A stretch of DNA of 40,911 nt from Acidobacteriota bacterium. Its GTDB lineage: Bacteria; Acidobacteriota; Thermoanaerobaculia; Multivoradales; J023. Shown piece after piece: positions 16,595-25,157 of this stretch. The stretch's first letter is position 1, and every line of letters begins with the position of its first letter. Both the position numbers and the translations under genes were made by a program. The notes below the pieces were generated by a model. The model saw only the letters and a list, made by a program, of their open reading frames with translations, did no database searches and had not been told where the DNA came from. The stretch covers positions 1 through 40,911 of the forward strand of contig JAJCXQ010000099.1 in the NCBI GenBank assembly GCA_029263355.1. The letters run 5' to 3'.

Positions 16595-18082
16595 TCAGGA
16601 ATCGGGGCACAAGCTGGGCTCGAGGCCAAGCGCGGTCAACAGCGGTTGCATTTTGAGGATCGTCTCGCGATACTCGGCTCGAGGATCGGAACCGGCGACG
16701 ATGCCGGCGCCAGCAAACACCGAGGCCTCGCGACCGGCGACGACACAGCAGCGCAGCGCCACCGCCAGATCACCTTGGCCTCGGGTGTCGAACCAGCCCA
16801 CCGGCGCCGAGTACCAGCCGCGTGGCTCCGCCTCGTGGCGGCGAATCCAGCGGCGGGCGCGGGTCGCCGGGACCCCGGCAACCGCTGGAGTCGGGTGCAG
16901 CGCTTGTGCCAACTCCAAGACATGGTAGGGCGCGGCGAGGGTCCCGTGGACGGGCGTCGCCAAATGTTGCAGGCCTCGCAGTTGACGGATTTCAGGCTTG
17001 GCGGGCACCATCAGCCGTTCACAGTAGGGTTTTAGCTGGCGTTGAATCGCTTGCACGACCAAACGATGTTCGTGCGCCTCCTTGGCGCTGCTCATCAGCC
17101 GCTGCGCCTCGGCGGTCCCGCTCGCCGCGGATCCGGCGAGCGCTTCACTGAGCACGCGGTTGCCCCGGAGGCTGACCAGCCGTTCGGGAGTGGCGCCCAG
17201 AAAACACGTGCCGCCGCGACGGAAGAAGAAACGTGTGGTGCGCAGCGTTGGCAAACGGCGCAAGACGTCGATGGCGTTCAAGGGCTGGTTGAATTGAATC
17301 TCCGCCCGGTGTGCGGCGACGACTTTGGCGACGCGATTACGAGAAATTTGGCGGTGGATCGCCGCGACGGCGGCGATGAATTGCGGTTCCGGCGGCAGCG
17401 AGAGCCGGGGCTCGCCGCGTTCAGTACTCTCGTGCTGGCTGGGGTTGCCTAGAGCTGTCAGCAAATGCAGGGTCTCTGCCGTCCACTGCTTGGCCGTATC
17501 GACCGTCAGGTCTTCACCGCTCACAGCCAGGGTCACGCTGGCTGGGTGACCGCCACGGTAAAGGTAGCGCGGTAACATGAACCAGCCGTCACCAAAAGAT
17601 TGCCAAGGTGCGTCGTTGGCGGCGCCGGTTTCAAAAGCGAGGCCACCGAAGAAACGGGGCGCGATGGTCCTACAGCCAGGAAAGGCCACACATTCGAAGC
17701 GCTGCTCGAGGGTTTCAGCCTGACGCTGGATTTGGTTGAATCTCTGGCGTCCAAAAGCGCTCAGCCAATGGGTGACTCCAATTCCGGCGCATTCGTCACT
17801 GTCGTCGTCCATTCCGCTGCCGGACCAGAAGAAAGCGGGTGCTTCTGGCGCCAGCTCGAGTATTCGTTGTGGAGCGGTTTGTTGGGGCGCCGGGACCGTG
17901 ATCAGAAGGGTTTCTGGGCGGCCGATCAGGCCGCGGAGGTGATCGTCTAGAAAGACTCGAAGCTCGCGATCCTGTCGGGTCTTGGGTGACTCGACGACCC
18001 GTCGAATAGGGTGCGAGGCCTCTGACAGGGTCGGCGTTGGCAAGGTCGTCGGACGGGGCAAGCGGGCTAAACTCGATAACAT
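16595..18082 (-). CDS. menF: Isochorismate synthase
   Basis: This is a 495-residue chorismate-binding enzyme that converts chorismate to isochorismate. The C-terminal domain shows family motifs: FLGATPERLVS, ALAGSAASGT, SAKEAHEHRLVV, LHPTPAVAGVP, RGWYSAPVGW, VALRCCVVAG and AGAGIVAGSDP...EYRETILKM. It could also feed a siderophore or salicylate route (EntC type), but nearby polyprenyl synthase and YceI favour menaquinone, so menF is a tentative symbol. ATG at 18082 has AGGAG about 12 bases upstream. No other men genes are in the window. It is the first gene of the minus-strand unit and is transcribed away from the ECF sigma gene. Confidence 0.85.
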   Translation of the reverse strand: MLSSLARLPRPTTLPTPTLSEASHPIRRVVESPKTRQDRELRVFLDDHLRGLIGRPETLLITVPAPQQTAPQRILELAPEAPAFFWSGSGMDDDSDECAGIGVTHWLSAFGRQRFNQIQRQAETLEQRFECVAFPGCRTIAPRFFGGLAFETGAANDAPWQSFGDGWFMLPRYLYRGGHPASVTLAVSGEDLTVDTAKQWTAETLHLLTALGNPSQHESTERGEPRLSLPPEPQFIAAVAAIHRQISRNRVAKVVAAHRAEIQFNQPLNAIDVLRRLPTLRTTRFFFRRGGTCFLGATPERLVSLRGNRVLSEALAGSAASGTAEAQRLMSSAKEAHEHRLVVQAIQRQLKPYCERLMVPAKPEIRQLRGLQHLATPVHGTLAAPYHVLELAQALHPTPAVAGVPATRARRWIRRHEAEPRGWYSAPVGWFDTRGQGDLAVALRCCVVAGREASVFAGAGIVAGSDPRAEYRETILKMQPLLTALGLEPSLCPDS

Positions 18083-18279
18083 GGTTCATCTGACTCCTGG
18101 TGACTCGCAAAAGCGATTTCTGGCTTTTCCGTCGCCGTCGTGCGTTAGAGGCCGGGATCGCGAGAAGCCTTCGATCTTTTTTTGCTGAAGGGGTGAAAGC
18201 TCAGCAAAGTGAGACGAACATCGAGACTCGCGAAGGATTCGGCGCCGAATTGCCTCTAACGGGCGAGGTTGCATCCCAA

Positions 18280-18921
18280 ATGCAAAAAAATTCACTCCAG
18301 ATTTCCGAGGATCGAGTCTTGGTTGACCGCATGCTTGCCGGTGAGTCCGAGGCTTTCGAAGAGTTCTTCGAGAGCACCTTCGACAGCATCTTCCGTTTCG
18401 CGCTCACTCGGCTCGGCAACGATGAGGCACTGGCTGGCGAGATCGCCCAGGCAACGGTCTGCAAGGCGATTGAGAAGATAGAGACCTATCGCGCCCAGGC
18501 GGCGCTGTTCACTTGGATGTGCACGATTTGCCGTTGGGAGATCAGTGCTCATTTCCGGCGCCTCAAACGCTCTCCGGAAGAGATTCAGTTGGCCGAAGAA
18601 TCGTTAGACGCTGTCGCGGTGGTGGCGGCGATGGACGCTGGACCCCCAACCCCCGAACAGGACATGCAGCGCCGTGGTATCTCGCACCGAGTGCATTCGA
18701 CCCTCGATCAATTGCCGACGCGTTACGGTCGAGCGTTGGAATGGAAATATCTGGACGGTCTTTCCGTCAAAGAAATCGCCGAACGGCTCGGGCTCAGCGC
18801 CAAGGCGACGGAATCGGTCCTCACCCGTGCCCGCCAGGCGTTTCGGTCGGGTTTTGAAGCGGTGGCCGAGATTCGTTCCTTACGGCGAATTCGGTCAACG
18901 CAGGAAGGGAGTGTCGTATGA
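18280..18921 (+). CDS. ECF-type RNA polymerase sigma factor
   Basis: This is a 213-residue sigma factor from ATG 18280. Region 2 (about 22-95) includes the core-binding LTRLGNDEALAGEIAQATVCKA and the -10 recognition segment LFTWMCTICRWEISAHFRR. Region 4 (about 140-190) shows LPTRYGRALEWKYLDG and a helix-turn-helix SVKEIAERLGLSAKATESVL. The frame is open back to 18100, but that part overlaps the divergent promoter region and is not sigma-like. The stop overlaps the next gene by ATGA, the usual linkage with a cognate anti-sigma factor. Its target is unknown; autoregulation is likely, as in most ECF/FecR pairs. Confidence 0.85.
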   Translation: MQKNSLQISEDRVLVDRMLAGESEAFEEFFESTFDSIFRFALTRLGNDEALAGEIAQATVCKAIEKIETYRAQAALFTWMCTICRWEISAHFRRLKRSPEEIQLAEESLDAVAVVAAMDAGPPTPEQDMQRRGISHRVHSTLDQLPTRYGRALEWKYLDGLSVKEIAERLGLSAKATESVLTRARQAFRSGFEAVAEIRSLRRIRSTQEGSVV

Positions 18922-19982
18922 GGCAGAGCTCTGGACCCGGAGATGCCTCGTCTCGCGAGGAGAGCGCCCAACTCGAGGAAGATGCCGTGAGTCGGCTACT
19001 AGATATTGCCGGTCACCGACCCTCAGCCCCCGAGTGGGTGCGCCAGAAAGGTAAAGTGGCGGCGCGGAGAGCCTGGGAAGCGAAGGTTGAGCAGCAAGCA
19101 GAACGACGTCGCAGTCAGCGTCGATATGGTGCTTGGTTTGCACTCGCGGCGGCGGGGATCCTAGCGGTGGTGGCGGGGCGTTGGTGGATCCAGGTGCAGC
19201 CTGTAGAGCTCGGGCAGGTGGCGGCGCTCAGCGGAGATGTACTGGTCCTCTCGGGGCCGTCGGATTCTACAGGCGCCGAGCCCATCCCTAGCAGACGAGA
19301 GACGTCGCTCGCCATGGGCCAGCAGGTGAATCGCGGGGATGAAATCCGGACCGCGGAAGGTTACGTCTCGCTCTTGTTCGGCGGTGCCTCGCTGCGGCTT
19401 GACCGCAACAGCCGACTAACGCTCGAAGACGAGGGGCTCGTGCGTCTAGAGGCGGGGGCTCTGTATTTCGATTCCGCGGCCAGGCCCGCAACATCAGCGT
19501 TTCAGGTGTCGACATCGTTCGGCATCATCGAAGATATCGGCACCCAATTCGAGGTTCGGGTCGAAGGCCAAAAGCTGCGCATTCAGGTGCGAGAGGGAGA
19601 GATCGAGCTCGAAACGGCGACCGAGAACCATCGTGCGGCCCAGGGGACGGCTCTCGTGATGCGACCTGACAGCGACGGCGTCGAACGCCAAACCGTCGCC
19701 ATCCACGGTGAGACTTGGCAGTGGGTGCTGGCCGCGGCGCCTGAGCTGGAGCTCGAAGGGCAAATGGTGGGTACGGTGCTCGAGTGGGTTAGCCGCGAGA
19801 CCGGGTGGATCCTACATTTTGAGGACGCCGCTCTCGAGGCCGAAGTCGCCTCGATCGTAACGCTCGGGGCGCCCGCCGGCTTGCGCCCCGATGAGGCGCC
19901 GGCCGTGGTGTTGCCCATCTCTGCCCTAGACTACCGGGTCGAAGATGGGGTGCTCTACGTCTCGCGTGCTATAGCTCCTTAA
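18918..19982 (+). CDS. FecR-like transmembrane anti-sigma factor with STN-like C-terminus
   Basis: This is a 354-residue protein. A cytoplasmic segment (1-70, charged helices that should hold the sigma factor) is followed by one membrane helix (71-91). The periplasmic FecR domain (about 120-225) shows GDEIRTAEGYVSLLFGGAS and SFGIIEDIGTQFEV. The last 75 residues (VLEWVSRETGWILHFED ... LDYRVEDGVLYVSR) resemble a secretin/TonB short N-terminal module or the DUF4974 extension. Normally FecR senses a TonB-dependent receptor; none is encoded here, and the next gene is a large membrane protein instead. Confidence 0.82.
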   Translation: MRQSSGPGDASSREESAQLEEDAVSRLLDIAGHRPSAPEWVRQKGKVAARRAWEAKVEQQAERRRSQRRYGAWFALAAAGILAVVAGRWWIQVQPVELGQVAALSGDVLVLSGPSDSTGAEPIPSRRETSLAMGQQVNRGDEIRTAEGYVSLLFGGASLRLDRNSRLTLEDEGLVRLEAGALYFDSAARPATSAFQVSTSFGIIEDIGTQFEVRVEGQKLRIQVREGEIELETATENHRAAQGTALVMRPDSDGVERQTVAIHGETWQWVLAAAPELELEGQMVGTVLEWVSRETGWILHFEDAALEAEVASIVTLGAPAGLRPDEAPAVVLPISALDYRVEDGVLYVSRAIAP

Positions 19983-20044
19983 TGTCAAGAACAGGCCATC
20001 CCTGCGAGCGGTTGAAACAGCCATAAGGTACCTGCGGCTTCGCC

Positions 20045-20154
20045 GCCTGGCGGGACTCGAAGAAGCCGCCTGCTGGGAGCGCCGGCTTCTCGCCGGCTTG
20101 GTCGAAGTAGTGAAGCCGACCGACCTCTCGAGCGCTGGACGTTGAGCCAACTGT
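20045..20154 (+). repeat. Third, intergenic copy of the palindromic repeat
   Basis: The stretch GCGGGACTCGAAGAAGCC, then GGGAGCGCCGGC, a short loop, GCCGGCTTGGTCGA, and the distal GAGCCAA match the tandem copies at 9923-10113, with more changes and about 15 extra bases before the end. Here the repeat sits between the anti-sigma gene and the large membrane protein and is not translated. The preceding bases also form a short GCGGCTTCGCCGC hairpin. Confidence 0.8.
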
Positions 20155-20193
20155 GGTCTATTCGAGCATCTCTGATAGATTATTCTGGCTGTT

Positions 20194-23100
20194 ATGTCTT
20201 GTTGTGCATCCTTCAGGTCGACAACGTCTTTTCTGATGACGATTCATGCTCGGAGCGGGCCGATCACTCGATCGATGCTCAGCCGGACCGCTTACGCCCT
20301 GGTGACCTTGTGGTTGGGGGCGTTGTGGTTAACGCTGGCTCCGGTAGCGCTCGGCGACGAGCCGGATGTGGGCCCAGCAACCACTGAGGCGGGCAAAGCT
20401 CTCAGCGAGTTCCTCGAGCATCACGATTTATGGCGTGAAGACTGCTGGCAACCTGCTGCGCGCGCTCGTTTCGGGCATTTGATCGCGACCCCTCCCGATC
20501 CCATCGAGTCTCAGTTTGCACGCGATTTCGACATCTACATCGGAGCGTTGAGACGGGGGCTGGAAGCCGAGGGCTACGTGATGGACCGTCATTACCTGCC
20601 GTGGAAACTTGGCCAGCCGGACCACAAAACTCATCGAGACCAGCCCGGATTGTTGTTCTTTCGCAAACCGGAGAACGGCAGTCTGCGGATCTTGACCGTC
20701 TTCCTGGTTGGGGAAAGTCCAGCCTCGGGCGTCCATGATGGGGCGTTTCAGTGGACGCTGGACCAGGTTGCGAATCGGTTGCGGGCCGCTGAACGGACCG
20801 ATTTGGGCTGTCCAGCCCAGGTCGCGAGCCGGGTAGACTTCAAGATGCTGTCACCGTTCTTTTCCGGCTCTCGCTACTCCCTGCAAGGATCCCTCAATCG
20901 CTGGCTGGCGACCAACAACGGGCTTCAAGCCCGTTTCGAGATGATCTCGGGAACCGCGACCAATCCAGGCAACGCGACCGTCCTCAGCTCGGTGCGCGAT
21001 GGCAACAAAGATCCGGCGATCGACTATCGATCGGTAGCGACCAATGACCGATGTTTGCTCCAAGAGCTGTCGAGCTTCCTGGTGGATCGTTTGGCGGACT
21101 TCCCGCAACCGGGGACGGGAGCTGCGGGCGAACAACAGGGGCATCAAGATAGAGGAGCAGGGCGCAGCATCGCTTTTCTGGTCGAGTCGTCGACCTACGG
21201 CTCCTTTTTCGAAGATCAGCAGTTCGGTTGGGGCAAGCCGTTGGTTCTGCCATTTCCGATGCACATCTCCCATCTCAGGTCCGGGCTCGACGAGCAGCGC
21301 AAGAGTGAGCGCGCCAAGCAAGACAAGGGCTCTGCCGGGTCGAGCTTCTTTTCACTGGGTGATCGCCAGCGCGGCGCCGAAGCATTTCCGTTGTATGCCC
21401 CGGGTCCAACCGCTCACACCCAGGAACTGGCCTTGTCGACCATCGTGCGGACCATCGCGCAGGAGAAGGTGCAAGCGGTGGGCATCATCGCCAGCGACGT
21501 GCGCGACAAGCTCTTCTTGGCCGAGATCGTGCGCCAAGCTGCGCCGGACGTACGCCTGTTTACCACTGAGGGCGATTTGCTGCTCGCCCACCCCGATTTT
21601 AGGGAGGGCAGCCGCGGCATGATCGTGGCGTCGTCGCGCTCGCTGCGATCACCGGATCCCATCCAACGAGTTGTCGAGGGACCTGGCTCGGTCGAGTTGC
21701 GATTCGCATCTGATCACGCTCGAGGAGTTTTTGAAGCGGCCCGTGAGTTGGCGTTGGCTCTGGAGTCGCAAGACGGGAATGCGACAGACGGGAATGCGAC
21801 AGATGGTGGTGTGACAGACGGTGATGCGACAAACGTCAGCACTGAAAGCCTCACCGTGTGTTCGGCGGACGAGAAAGTCTGGATCTCGGTGATCGGCAAC
21901 GGCGATCTGTGGCCGCTCGAGTTGCGTGGATCGCTCGAAGGAAGGACGGGCGCGTGGACAATACCGCATGGCTGGTCGGTCCTGTTCTACTTTGCCAGTG
22001 GCGGAGTGCTCGCGGTCTTCGCTTTGCTGGGTTTCTACTTCGCGCGGGAAGTGCGAGATCGCGATGGTGACTCGGTCACTTTCTGGCAGCAATGGCTACG
22101 CCCCGAGGGAGAAGACTCCGGGACTCGAGGGCGCGCCCGGCATCTATTCCTTTGCTTGTTGGCCATCCTCGTCACCTGTCCCTACTTTGTTGTCGCCTTA
22201 CCCATTCTCGAGAGCAGCTCGAGGCTTCTGTCGCTGGCCGCGGCGGGAATGCTGGCAGTGCTCTGCCTGACCATTGTCAGTCTGGTGGCGGCGCTGTGGG
22301 TTCGAACGATCAGCGATTGGCGCTCCCTCGATCCGCCGAGCGTCTTGTCTTGGGGTGCAGCCGCGGCGTTCGCTCCCGTGCTCGTAGCATTGAGCCTGTC
22401 GACGGCACTCGTGCTTGGCCTGACCTCGCTCAAGCTCGAGCCACAGTCCGACAACGTTTCGATCTTGCTCCTCGAGCGCTCGGTCGCGATCTCGAGTGGG
22501 GTCTCGCCACTTCTACCCACCTTGCTAGTGCTCGTTGTGCCGGTGCTGTGGCTGCTGATGAGCCTCAGTCGACATCATGCACTCAATAGCATGCCTTTTC
22601 TCGGTCATCGGCCGAACCCAGGGGCCCGATGGCGGGTTGGGTTGGGGACTCGGATTACCGGCGTCGATTTGAAGCGACTGGTCGATCGAGTGTGCCTGAC
22701 CGTCGATCCTTCCAACTTCTTCGATCCGTGGCGGTTGACGGCCATCGTGATCATTCTGCTGGTGATGCCCTTCACCTATCTGATGTTCTATTACGAAGTC
22801 CCAGAGTTACGGATCGTGAGAGGACTCGAAGCCCGGGAGTTCGACTACTTCGTGACACTGGGTATCGGCCTCGCGATCCTGTTGATTCTGGGAGCCTTCT
22901 GGCGGTTTGCGATGGGCTGGCGAGCGTTGAGCCGGCTGACCGATGGACTGAAGAATTTGCGCTTCGACCAGAAGTCGCTCGACAAGGAACCGCTGTGGTG
23001 GGCAGCTAATCGAGATCGGATTCCTGCAATGGTCGCCGCCACGCCGGGTATTTCACTCGCCTTACGACAGCGGCTCTTCAACCGCGTCAAGGTGTCTCGA

Positions 23101-23748
23101 CCAGCCACCAAGTTTCAGACCTTGGAGCTCGAGCTGCAGGATCTGTTCGCGGACCATAACGATGACCCGCGGCCGGCGGAGCTGGCCAAGGTTTGGGAAC
23201 ACGTGATGGAGTTTCTCGCCGAGCGTGGTCACCGAATCGAAGCGTCGTCGCGTGAACGTATTGACGCGCCGGAACGCCAACCCGGTTGGCTCGAAGCACC
23301 CGCCGGCAAGCCCATAGACGACGAAGAGGATCCCGTGCTGGTGGCGGCGCGCAGCTTCTTCGCCATGGAGACCGCGTTTTTCGTCAATCGTGCGGTCAGT
23401 CAGCTGCGTCAGCTGCTGACCTTCTCGACCATCGGTCTTGTGCTGGTTTTGCTCACGGTGTCGATTTACCCCTTCGAGCCCCAGCGGGTTCTGTTCCTCT
23501 ACGTCTGGAGCCTGATCGCCACCTCGGCTGTCATTGGCCTGCTGGTCCTCTTCCAGATGGAGCGTGACGAAGTCATCAGCTGGATCTCGGGCAGCGAGCC
23601 GCAAAAAGTCAAGTGGGACCGTGGCTTCATCTTCCGGTTCGTGTCTTACGCCGGGTTGCCAATCCTGGCGTTGCTCGCCAATCAATTCCCACAGATTCGC
23701 GATGTGCTCTTTCAGTTTGTCGAGCCGATCACCAAGCTATTCCTGTGA
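20194..23748 (+). CDS. Large multi-span membrane protein with periplasmic domain, unknown function
   Basis: This protein of up to 1184 residues is not one I recognise. A signal-like segment (about 30-54) could instead start at ATG 20275; neither start has a clear ribosome-binding site. Residues 55-590 are soluble and probably periplasmic. Within it, about 325-500 (AVGIIASDVRDKLFLAEIVR ... GSRGMIVASSR) looks like a periplasmic-binding or Rossmann-like fold. Membrane helices follow at about 595-617, 651-673, 678-703, 717-743, 773-792, 838-857 and 870-895. A cytosolic stretch (about 900-1080) precedes three more helices. A DGNAT repeat interrupts the region before the first span. Following an ECF/FecR pair, it could be their target or sensor; this is inference. 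Confidence 0.75.
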   Translation: MSCCASFRSTTSFLMTIHARSGPITRSMLSRTAYALVTLWLGALWLTLAPVALGDEPDVGPATTEAGKALSEFLEHHDLWREDCWQPAARARFGHLIATPPDPIESQFARDFDIYIGALRRGLEAEGYVMDRHYLPWKLGQPDHKTHRDQPGLLFFRKPENGSLRILTVFLVGESPASGVHDGAFQWTLDQVANRLRAAERTDLGCPAQVASRVDFKMLSPFFSGSRYSLQGSLNRWLATNNGLQARFEMISGTATNPGNATVLSSVRDGNKDPAIDYRSVATNDRCLLQELSSFLVDRLADFPQPGTGAAGEQQGHQDRGAGRSIAFLVESSTYGSFFEDQQFGWGKPLVLPFPMHISHLRSGLDEQRKSERAKQDKGSAGSSFFSLGDRQRGAEAFPLYAPGPTAHTQELALSTIVRTIAQEKVQAVGIIASDVRDKLFLAEIVRQAAPDVRLFTTEGDLLLAHPDFREGSRGMIVASSRSLRSPDPIQRVVEGPGSVELRFASDHARGVFEAARELALALESQDGNATDGNATDGGVTDGDATNVSTESLTVCSADEKVWISVIGNGDLWPLELRGSLEGRTGAWTIPHGWSVLFYFASGGVLAVFALLGFYFAREVRDRDGDSVTFWQQWLRPEGEDSGTRGRARHLFLCLLAILVTCPYFVVALPILESSSRLLSLAAAGMLAVLCLTIVSLVAALWVRTISDWRSLDPPSVLSWGAAAAFAPVLVALSLSTALVLGLTSLKLEPQSDNVSILLLERSVAISSGVSPLLPTLLVLVVPVLWLLMSLSRHHALNSMPFLGHRPNPGARWRVGLGTRITGVDLKRLVDRVCLTVDPSNFFDPWRLTAIVIILLVMPFTYLMFYYEVPELRIVRGLEAREFDYFVTLGIGLAILLILGAFWRFAMGWRALSRLTDGLKNLRFDQKSLDKEPLWWAANRDRIPAMVAATPGISLALRQRLFNRVKVSRPATKFQTLELELQDLFADHNDDPRPAELAKVWEHVMEFLAERGHRIEASSRERIDAPERQPGWLEAPAGKPIDDEEDPVLVAARSFFAMETAFFVNRAVSQLRQLLTFSTIGLVLVLLTVSIYPFEPQRVLFLYVWSLIATSAVIGLLVLFQMERDEVISWISGSEPQKVKWDRGFIFRFVSYAGLPILALLANQFPQIRDVLFQFVEPITKLFL
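21772..21831. repeat. 15-bp tandem repeat, four units, inside the large membrane protein gene
   Basis: The units GACGGGAATGCGACA (twice), GATGGTGGTGTGACA and GACGGTGATGCGACA are contiguous. They encode DGNAT, DGNAT, DGGVT and DGDAT in a periplasmic loop just before the first membrane helix. Confidence 0.85.
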
Positions 23749-23767
23749 GGTTTGACGGGTCAACCTT

Positions 23768-23796
23768 GAAAATCCGAAGTCGAGCTTCGGATTTTC
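23768..23796. terminator. Perfect 12-bp hairpin between membrane protein and ATPase genes
   Basis: GAAAATCCGAAG and its exact inverse CTTCGGATTTTC enclose a TCGAG loop. The descending arm ends in TTTT, so it could terminate the 23748 gene. It also lies 18 bases before the ATPase ATG at 23814, so it may instead affect initiation of that gene. Confidence 0.6.
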
Positions 23797-23813
23797 CATG
23801 TTAGATTGAGTGG

Positions 23814-24965
23814 ATGATCGATCGCCCGGAACCCCTGTCCCGCATCCAAGAGATCTTTTGGAGCCACCCGGTAGCAGCCCTGCTTGGCCCGCGTCAGTGC
23901 GGCAAAACCACCGTGGCCAGAGTGATGGCCGAGCAAGAGCCCTGTGAGTTCTTCGACCTCGAAAATCCGGTCGATCGCCAACGTCTGGCGGCTCCTATGA
24001 ACGCACTGGAGGGTCTCGAAGGGTTGGTGGTGATCGATGAGATTCAGCGTCGCCCTGATCTTTTTGAGCTGCTCCGAGTCTTGGTTGATCAACCGGGCAG
24101 CAAAGCGCGCTTTCTGATCTTGGGCAGTGCCTCGCCAATGTTGGTCAAGGGCGTTTCGGAATCGTTGGCTGGGCGGGTTGGATTTGTTGATTTGGCGGGA
24201 TTCTCCTTGTACGAAGTCGATGCTGAGACCGGCGACACCTTGTGGCAGCGCGGTGGTTTCCCGCGCTCCTACCTGGCTCCCGACGATCGGGCCAGTTTCG
24301 GGTGGCGCCAGGGTTTCATCCGCACCTTCTTGGAAAGGGATATTCCGCAACTGGGAATCAACATCCCTGCTGAAACGCTGCGTCGTTTCTGGACCATGAT
24401 CGCCCACTACCACGGCCAGATCTGGAATGCGTCCGAGCTCGGCCGATCGCTTGGCTCGTCGGAGCATACTGCTCGTCGTTATCTCGATATCCTTGCGGGT
24501 GCTTTCATGGTTCGGGTGCTGCCGCCGTGGTTCGAGAATCTGAAGAAGCGGCAAGTGAAGGCGCCCAAGGTCTATCTTCGTGACAGCGGCCTGCTGCACG
24601 CTTTGCTGCAGCTCGAATCCAGACGTGATGTGCGCGGGCATCCCAAGCTTGGAGCCTCTTGGGAGGGGTTCGCGATCGAGCAGATCCTGAACGCGCTCGA
24701 TACCCGTGATGCCTACTTCTGGGCAACCCACAGCGGAGCCGAGCTCGATCTACTTGTTCTGCGCTCCGGCAAGCGGCTCGGATTCGAGTTCAAGTTCTCA
24801 GACGCGCCCGCCATCACAAGGTCGATGCACATCGCGTCGAACGACCTCCATCTCGATAAGCTTTGGGTCATCTATCCGGGCAGCAAGACCTATGATCTGC
24901 ACCCGAACATCACCGTCACGCCGCTGGCGGCGGTGATCCGCTCATTGACTGCGGCGGGTCCGTAG
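23814..24965 (+). CDS. AAA ATPase with DUF4143 C-terminal domain
   Basis: This is a 383-residue protein. The N-terminal P-loop domain carries Walker A GPRQCGKT (25-32), Walker B LVVIDEIQ (71-78) and the family motif LILGSASP near residue 102. The C-terminal DUF4143 part includes VYLRDSGLLHALL and a PD-(D/E)XK-like end: ELDLLVLRSGKRLGFEFKFS, with D, E and K in the right places. This is a widespread, patchily distributed family of unknown biological role, often near toxin-antitoxin genes, as here. The length is normal. ATG at 23814 is preceded by a hairpin instead of a good ribosome-binding site. Confidence 0.85.
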   Translation: MIDRPEPLSRIQEIFWSHPVAALLGPRQCGKTTVARVMAEQEPCEFFDLENPVDRQRLAAPMNALEGLEGLVVIDEIQRRPDLFELLRVLVDQPGSKARFLILGSASPMLVKGVSESLAGRVGFVDLAGFSLYEVDAETGDTLWQRGGFPRSYLAPDDRASFGWRQGFIRTFLERDIPQLGINIPAETLRRFWTMIAHYHGQIWNASELGRSLGSSEHTARRYLDILAGAFMVRVLPPWFENLKKRQVKAPKVYLRDSGLLHALLQLESRRDVRGHPKLGASWEGFAIEQILNALDTRDAYFWATHSGAELDLLVLRSGKRLGFEFKFSDAPAITRSMHIASNDLHLDKLWVIYPGSKTYDLHPNITVTPLAAVIRSLTAAGP

Positions 24966-25021
24966 CTGAGGGTCGAGAACACAATTAACCGAGCCAATTG
25001 TCTTGCTGCGACGCAATGAGC

Positions 25022-25056
25022 CCTACTCATTGTCTTTCAAAGAAACAATGGGTAGG
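25022..25056. terminator. Hairpin between convergent genes
   Basis: CCTACTCATTGT pairs with ACAATGGGTAGG (one T-G wobble) across an 11-base loop. A smaller ACAATT/AATTGT pair lies at 24981-25001. The position between the ATPase gene and the convergent toxin remnant suits transcription termination, but there is no T-run on either side. Confidence 0.4.
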
Positions 25057-25157
25057 TCTGAGTCCCGCGCCGAGACCTTGACCTTGTCAGCGGTCGTCTT
25101 CGATTGGCTACTTACTATCCACCGAAACCGCGTCCAAAGAGGGCGGATGCAGGCAAC

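Noticed and set aside
18100..18279. Upstream extension of the ECF sigma factor
   Set aside because: The extra 60 residues are not sigma-like, and the start would lie inside the ribosome-binding region of the divergent isochorismate synthase gene.
23760..24731. 323-residue minus-strand frame opposite the ATPase
   Set aside because: It is antisense to a gene with Walker motifs and has no start signal; its end reads through the hairpin.
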